Both the position numbers and the translations under genes were made by a program. This document shows positions 23,197 to 27,306 of a DNA stretch of 27,306 bases, piece after piece. Each line of letters begins with the position of its first letter. The stretch's first letter is position 1. The notes beneath the pieces were generated by a model. That model searched no databases and had not been told where the DNA came from. It saw only the letters and a program-made list of their open reading frames with translations. The DNA is from Gp6-AA40 sp046765795. Lineage in GTDB: Bacteria > Acidobacteriota > Vicinamibacteria > Vicinamibacterales > UBA2999. The DNA lies in assembly GCA_046765795.1 (NCBI GenBank), contig JBKPRH010000235.1:1-27306 (forward strand), read 5' to 3'.

Positions 23197-24190
23197 GTCC
23201 GTGTACTCGGCCTTCGACGAGGCCTGGATTCGCTTCGCGATAGAGCTTGAGATACGCGCCGATGGAGGACAGCCCAATGTACTGGAAAACCACGGCGCGC
23301 AGCACCCATGCCAGGAGGCTGAGAGGAATGAAAACGAATCCAAAGAGCGGCACGAACGCAATCAGGCCTAAGGCCGTTGTCGCCAGAACCGATGCGCCCG
23401 TCGCACAGAGTACCAGTGCAAGCACGACAAGGAACACACCGCCGACCGTGCGACGCTCGCGACGGATGAACGCGACCGCCCGCGGGATCGCGGTCGCGAC
23501 CGCGCAACCATCCGAAGCGATGACGATCTGCGTCAGCAGGTAGACGAAATTGATCAACGTGATCCACGCAACGAACACCGCGGTGACAAGCGCCGTCAGT
23601 CCCCATCCCTCGCCCGCGTTGCGAATCGCGGCCACCAGTGTGAGGAACCCGAGGCCCGATGCCAGATAGATCGCCATCAGGACGAGACCGAGGCGCGCGT
23701 ACGCCGGGAACAGCGCGTTGGCCCCTTCGATGAACGCGTCCGCGGAGTACGCCGACGCCTGCGCGACAACGTCAGGCAGAAGCGGAGGATGCTCGATTGG
23801 GCCCGCATTTCTCTCGCCCCGGACCATGATGCTGACCGCCCCGCCTTTGATCAGAAACACGAACAGCGATCCGCCGGCGATCACCACACCGAGCGCTGCG
23901 ACCCAAGCCAGGAGCACGACCGGCTTCGATAGGAGTGAAGAGGCAATCGTCGTCGCCAAGTCGCGCCACTCGAGCGAGAGCAGTGTCCCGGGCTCGGCCC
24001 CGACCACCAGGGCCACGAGAAAAATGCCGCCAAAGAGCGGCGCCGCGATCAGCAGTTTGAACAAAGAATCAGCGACGGCCTGAACGATCGTCAGCGGCCA
24101 GTTGGCAGCAGCGACCAGTGCGCCGCGCTTCAACGTGAGTTTGAGCGTCGAGGAGAGCGCCACGGGGGACGTGTCAATGGTACGTCCCAT
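23147..24190 (-). CDS. Polytopic membrane protein of unknown function
   Basis: 347 residues from ATG 24190 with TTTGGGGGA directly upstream. About six membrane segments can be picked out (near 44-66, 90-117, 164-188, 196-224, 247-275 and 282-305), with loops of moderate length between the second and third. A basic N-terminus (KLTLKRGALVAA) precedes the first segment and a soluble tail of about 40 residues ends the protein. No catalytic or transport motif is recognised; the overall look resembles uncharacterised GlyGly/YIP-like or DUF-type membrane proteins, but I cannot name one. Its last 50 nt overlap the aminotransferase start. It is divergent from the large sensor gene across only 30 nt. 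Confidence 0.8.
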   Translation of the reverse strand: MGRTIDTSPVALSSTLKLTLKRGALVAAANWPLTIVQAVADSLFKLLIAAPLFGGIFLVALVVGAEPGTLLSLEWRDLATTIASSLLSKPVVLLAWVAALGVVIAGGSLFVFLIKGGAVSIMVRGERNAGPIEHPPLLPDVVAQASAYSADAFIEGANALFPAYARLGLVLMAIYLASGLGFLTLVAAIRNAGEGWGLTALVTAVFVAWITLINFVYLLTQIVIASDGCAVATAIPRAVAFIRRERRTVGGVFLVVLALVLCATGASVLATTALGLIAFVPLFGFVFIPLSLLAWVLRAVVFQYIGLSSIGAYLKLYREANPGLVEGRVHGHDRLREVPVANGTSTH

Positions 24191-24220
24191 TCCCCCAAAT
24201 CCCCAATTTACAATGGATGT
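24191..24220. promoter_or_regulatory. 30-nt divergent gap between the membrane protein and sensor genes
   Basis: An AT-rich block of seven-base units (CCCAAAT, CCCCAAT, TTACAAT at 24194-24214) fills the gap. It is too short for two separate promoters, so one or both must lie inside a coding region or overlap. TGTAAAT on the minus strand is a weak -10 candidate. Its first 16 units-bases match 19082-19097 with one mismatch. Confidence 0.35.
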
Positions 24221-27200
24221 GTGCGTCTCTCTCCCACTGACGCCGCGAACGCGCAGCTGCCCTGGCGGACGCTTGCCCGGATTGCCGCCGGAGGAGTGAT
24301 CTGCGCCCTCGTTGTGCTGGCCGGCGGCTGGGGTCTCCGCCGCGCGGTCTTTGGCCGCGACGATAGCCAGGCGCGCACCCGTGTCGAGGCCGACGTCCGA
24401 TCGACGTTCGACGCGATGGCGCGCCGGCTCCGTGACATGGCGGCCGCGGTATCAGATCCGGTCCTGGTCAAAAAGGCGGGAGACGACGACACCTCGGCCG
24501 CGCATCAACTCCTCACCCGCGCCGGAGAAATCGTGGCCACCGACTCCCCTGCCGATGCCGCGTTGACGGTCTATGGAGCCGACGGGGTTCCGGTCGCGTG
24601 GGCCGGACGGCCATCGGAGCTACTCGCCGATCGTCTCGAAGGCGGCGAAGCCTGGTTCCCGACACCCGTCGCGCAGGGGCTGCGCCTCGTCTATGTGCAG
24701 CCGGTGATGAACAACGGCATGCGCGTCGGCACGATCGCCGTCGAGCGGCCGTTGCCCTCGCTGGGATCGGCGTCAAGCACCAGCAGCCTGCAGGGCGCCG
24801 CTGAAGATGCCTACCGGCTTCCGACAACGCTCGCGCCGGTCTCGATCCAGTTGCCGTTTGAAGGAGCGCCGCCGGCTGCAGACGCCGCAACGTTCGATGT
24901 GCAGGCGCCGTCGGGCGAGCGATTGCTGACGGCCAGCGTCGCGCCGGCCGATCTCGCCAACACGCGCGAACGCTGGCGGCTGGCGACGTGGTCCGGCGTG
25001 CTCGCCGTGATCGCGATCACGCTGATCCTGCTGACGGCACCGCTGCTCGATTGGCGCAACCGGCTGCGTTCGCCATCCAACTATCGCACCACGATCCTGT
25101 TGATTATCGCGTGCATCATCGCGGCGAGATTCATGTTCTTCCTCGCCGCGCCGGCTGATTGGTCCGATGCGCGCATCTTTTCCGGAGCGGTGTACGCCTC
25201 GGCGCTTGTCGGGTCATTGCTGTCGTCGCCGTTTGATTTCCTGCTGACCGCTGGTGCCGCTGTCGCGATCGTCGTCCTCCTCCTGCACGCAGTGGAGGCG
25301 TGGCGCTTTTACACGTGGCGCCGCCGCGAGTCGCCGATTGGCCCAGCGCGCGTGGCGACGTACGCTGTCACGCAATTGCTCTGCGGCGTGGTCGTGGCCT
25401 TCGTCCTGTTAGGACACCAGGCGCTGCTGCAGGATACGGTCTCCAATACCACGCTCGATCTTCTTCAGTTGTCGCTGAGACCACTGAACTCCGCGCGCAT
25501 CGCGCTTCAGATCGGTCTGGTGCTGGCCCACACGGCGGCCCTCGGCCTGGCGGTGCTGTTGTTCCGGACCGCTCGTAGCGGATGGCGCATCCCGCGCCGC
25601 GACCTGCGGCTGCGTCTTCTCACCGTCGTCTGCTGGCTGCTACCGCTCGTGCTCTGGCAAGCGTCGCAACAGACGCCAGCGGCAGGACGATTGCCACTGT
25701 TGATGGCCGCATCCGCCGCCGTCGTCCTTGCGGCCTCCTTGCGTCGTCTCGTCGCGCGCTACCGCCATGGGTCACAGGCGTTTCGACTGACGCTCCTGAC
25801 GCTGCCATTTATCGCACCGGCATTCGCGTTCTATCCGACGGTCGTCCATCTGGCTGGACAGGCGAAGACGCAATTGATCGAGACCTTGTACGCGCCTGAA
25901 GTGCGCAGTCAGCGGCAGACTCTGCAGCAGCAAGTGCAGAAGAGTCGTGACGAGATTGACCATTTCGATGACCTCGTCGCCCTCGTGACTCTGCCGTTCG
26001 ATCCTGAATCGGAGTCGATCACGGACCGTGCGTTCCGGCTCTGGCAAACGACATCCCTGGCCAGATATCCACCGATCACGTCGTCTGTGGAGCTGTACGG
26101 ACCGGATGGTCGGCTTGTCAGCCGCTTCGCGTTCAACCTGCCAGAGGATCCAACGACGCCGCCGGTGTCCGAGGAAGAGTCCTGCGACTGGCAGGTGCTC
26201 GAAGAGGTCGCGCCCTTCTTTGCAGAGGATCGCCGCATCCTGCACGCGGGACGAGCACTCTGCTCCGAGAGGCCAGGAGCGAAACCACTCGGGTCGATCG
26301 TGATCCATGCGATGCCGGACTTCGAGAATCTGCCGTTCATCTCATCGCGGAGTCCGTACGTCGAGCTGTTTCGTCCTTTGGAATCGCGAGGCGAGGGACT
26401 CTCAGGCCGCGACATCGAGTTCGCGGCGTACGGGTGGAGTCGCACACAGTTCTATCCCATTGCGGATACAGCGTGGTCACTCCCAGACGAGGTGCTCGCG
26501 CGCGTCGAAGAATCGCGAACCCCGTTCTGGACAACCTTGCAACGCGGGCAAGACTTGTACGACGTATACCTGATCAACGATCGCGGCGGGATCTACGCGC
26601 TCGGCTTTCCCGTGATCTCAGCGCTGGGTCACCTGGTGAATCTCGCCGAGGTGACGGTGCTCGCGGTCGTCACGTATCTGCTGCTGCTGATCTTCAATGC
26701 ACTGTTCAATCGCTTCGGCCGGCGAATGAAGACGGCAGCCGCGCTGTTCCGCGAAGTCAGGGCCAGCTTCTACCGCAAGTTGTTCCTGGCTTTTGTGCTG
26801 GCGGTGTTCGTCCCTGTCGTCGTACTCGTCCTCCTCACGCGCTACTACGTCGCCGGACAGATGGAGGCCAGTATCGAACAGGAGGCGGTCCGCACCGCAT
26901 CAGCGGCGGGCCGCGTCGTCGAGGACCTCGCAGCGCCTCGCGCTGCCCAACAGGGCTTCGGCGTCGACGACAACCTGATGGTTTGGGTCAGCCGATTGAT
27001 CGATCAGGACGTGAACATCTTCAACGGCCCGCGACTGCAAGCGACAAGCGAACGGAACCTGTTTGCATCCGGCCAATTGCCCACGCGCACATCGGCCGAG
27101 GTCTATCGCGCACTGACATTGCGTAACGAACCGGCACTGGTGACTCGAGAACGTGTCGGCAACTTCGAGTACCTCGTCGCGGCGACGTCGTTAGCCGGTC

Positions 27201-27306
27201 GGCAGCTTGGCGTCTTGACGGTGCCGTTGACGTCACGACAGCGTGAGATCGACCAGCAGATCGAGACGCTCGATCGTCGCGCGCTCCTGGCAGCGCTGTT
27301 GTACAT
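24221..27306 (+). CDS. Very large multi-pass membrane sensor protein, probable histidine kinase N-terminal part (partial)
   Basis: An uninterrupted frame of 1028 codons runs from GTG 24221 off the window end. No in-frame ATG precedes residue 66, and the GTG keeps the first membrane helix. Layout by eye: helix at about 18-38; an extracytoplasmic region to about 250 with a PAS/Cache-like strand pattern (LTVYGADGVPVAW, YVQPVMNNGMRVGTIAVERPL). About nine more membrane helices lie between 251 and 547. A second extracytoplasmic region spans about 550-805 (SVELYGPDGRLVSRF, SIVIHAMPDF), helices near 810-830 and 853-877 follow, and a third sensor-like region starts at 880 (DQDVNIFNGPRLQATSERNLF, LVAATSLAGRQLGVLTVPL). 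The last pattern is like sensor regions before HAMP and kinase domains in NtrY-type kinases, so a kinase output is inferred; it is not in the window. Confidence 0.75.
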   Translation, partial: MRLSPTDAANAQLPWRTLARIAAGGVICALVVLAGGWGLRRAVFGRDDSQARTRVEADVRSTFDAMARRLRDMAAAVSDPVLVKKAGDDDTSAAHQLLTRAGEIVATDSPADAALTVYGADGVPVAWAGRPSELLADRLEGGEAWFPTPVAQGLRLVYVQPVMNNGMRVGTIAVERPLPSLGSASSTSSLQGAAEDAYRLPTTLAPVSIQLPFEGAPPAADAATFDVQAPSGERLLTASVAPADLANTRERWRLATWSGVLAVIAITLILLTAPLLDWRNRLRSPSNYRTTILLIIACIIAARFMFFLAAPADWSDARIFSGAVYASALVGSLLSSPFDFLLTAGAAVAIVVLLLHAVEAWRFYTWRRRESPIGPARVATYAVTQLLCGVVVAFVLLGHQALLQDTVSNTTLDLLQLSLRPLNSARIALQIGLVLAHTAALGLAVLLFRTARSGWRIPRRDLRLRLLTVVCWLLPLVLWQASQQTPAAGRLPLLMAASAAVVLAASLRRLVARYRHGSQAFRLTLLTLPFIAPAFAFYPTVVHLAGQAKTQLIETLYAPEVRSQRQTLQQQVQKSRDEIDHFDDLVALVTLPFDPESESITDRAFRLWQTTSLARYPPITSSVELYGPDGRLVSRFAFNLPEDPTTPPVSEEESCDWQVLEEVAPFFAEDRRILHAGRALCSERPGAKPLGSIVIHAMPDFENLPFISSRSPYVELFRPLESRGEGLSGRDIEFAAYGWSRTQFYPIADTAWSLPDEVLARVEESRTPFWTTLQRGQDLYDVYLINDRGGIYALGFPVISALGHLVNLAEVTVLAVVTYLLLLIFNALFNRFGRRMKTAAALFREVRASFYRKLFLAFVLAVFVPVVVLVLLTRYYVAGQMEASIEQEAVRTASAAGRVVEDLAAPRAAQQGFGVDDNLMVWVSRLIDQDVNIFNGPRLQATSERNLFASGQLPTRTSAEVYRALTLRNEPALVTRERVGNFEYLVAATSLAGRQLGVLTVPLTSRQREIDQQIETLDRRALLAALLY

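Noticed and set aside
23197..23361. N-terminal extension of the aminotransferase to 23361
   Set aside because: The extra 55 residues (Ser/Cys-rich) do not resemble the family and would lie over the membrane-protein gene; MTDYEKFL at 23196 is the natural start.
1..27306. CRISPR arrays, insertion sequences, prophage or integration signatures
   Set aside because: No spaced direct repeats, transposase-like frames, terminal inverted repeats or tRNA attachment sites were seen; the gene content is conserved core chromosome.

Overview
The window is a gene-dense, GC-rich chromosomal segment of a Gram-negative (diderm) bacterium. Tol-Pal, Lpt and BamB-like genes imply an outer membrane. The gene order (lpt genes, rpoN, hpf, hprK, rapZ, mannose-type EIIA, HPr, EI, with dnaE, accA and recJ upstream) together with a very large multi-membrane-segment sensor suggests an Acidobacteriota member, perhaps Vicinamibacteria-like. 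That placement is inferred from gene content; no rRNA is present.

Layout. (1) 1-2236, plus strand: 3' end of tolB, then pal and cpoB, the envelope-constriction Tol-Pal module. (2) 2237-2845: a 168-nt structured leader and ssb, closed by a hairpin that probably terminates transcription in both directions. (3) 2873-18902, minus strand: twelve tightly packed genes. In transcription order they are dnaE, accA, recJ, an LptC/LptA-like fusion, lptB, rpoN, hpf, hprK, rapZ, EIIA(Man), ptsH, ptsI, followed by a terminal cupin gene (thirteen in all counting the cupin). Junctions are between a 14-nt overlap and a 41-nt gap, so read-through is likely. (4) 18903-19097: the longest non-coding stretch (195 nt), AT-rich, with a candidate dnaE promoter inside an inverted repeat and degenerate 7-bp-period repeats. 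(5) 19098-20660: guaA, minus. (6) 20708-21931: a secreted PQQ-repeat beta-propeller, plus, whose stop codon overlaps that of the convergent aminotransferase gene. (7) 21928-24190, minus: a six-helix membrane protein overlapping by 50 nt a class-I/LysN-type aminotransferase. (8) 24221 to the end, plus: a continuous open frame of at least 1028 codons running off the window, encoding a membrane sensor with about twelve membrane segments whose output domain lies outside.

How it fits together. The PTS genes comprise EI, HPr with both His15 and Ser46, a mannose-family EIIA, HPr kinase/phosphorylase and RapZ, with no EIIB or EIIC permease. This looks like a regulatory phosphorelay rather than sugar uptake, physically linked to sigma-54, ribosome hibernation and LPS transport. 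Most of the window is conserved housekeeping. The points most worth a second look are the 729-residue LPS-bridge fusion, EI with an altered G-G-D-K motif, the heptamer-period repeats that recur in the few gaps, the shared -10 between guaA and the propeller gene, and the giant truncated sensor.
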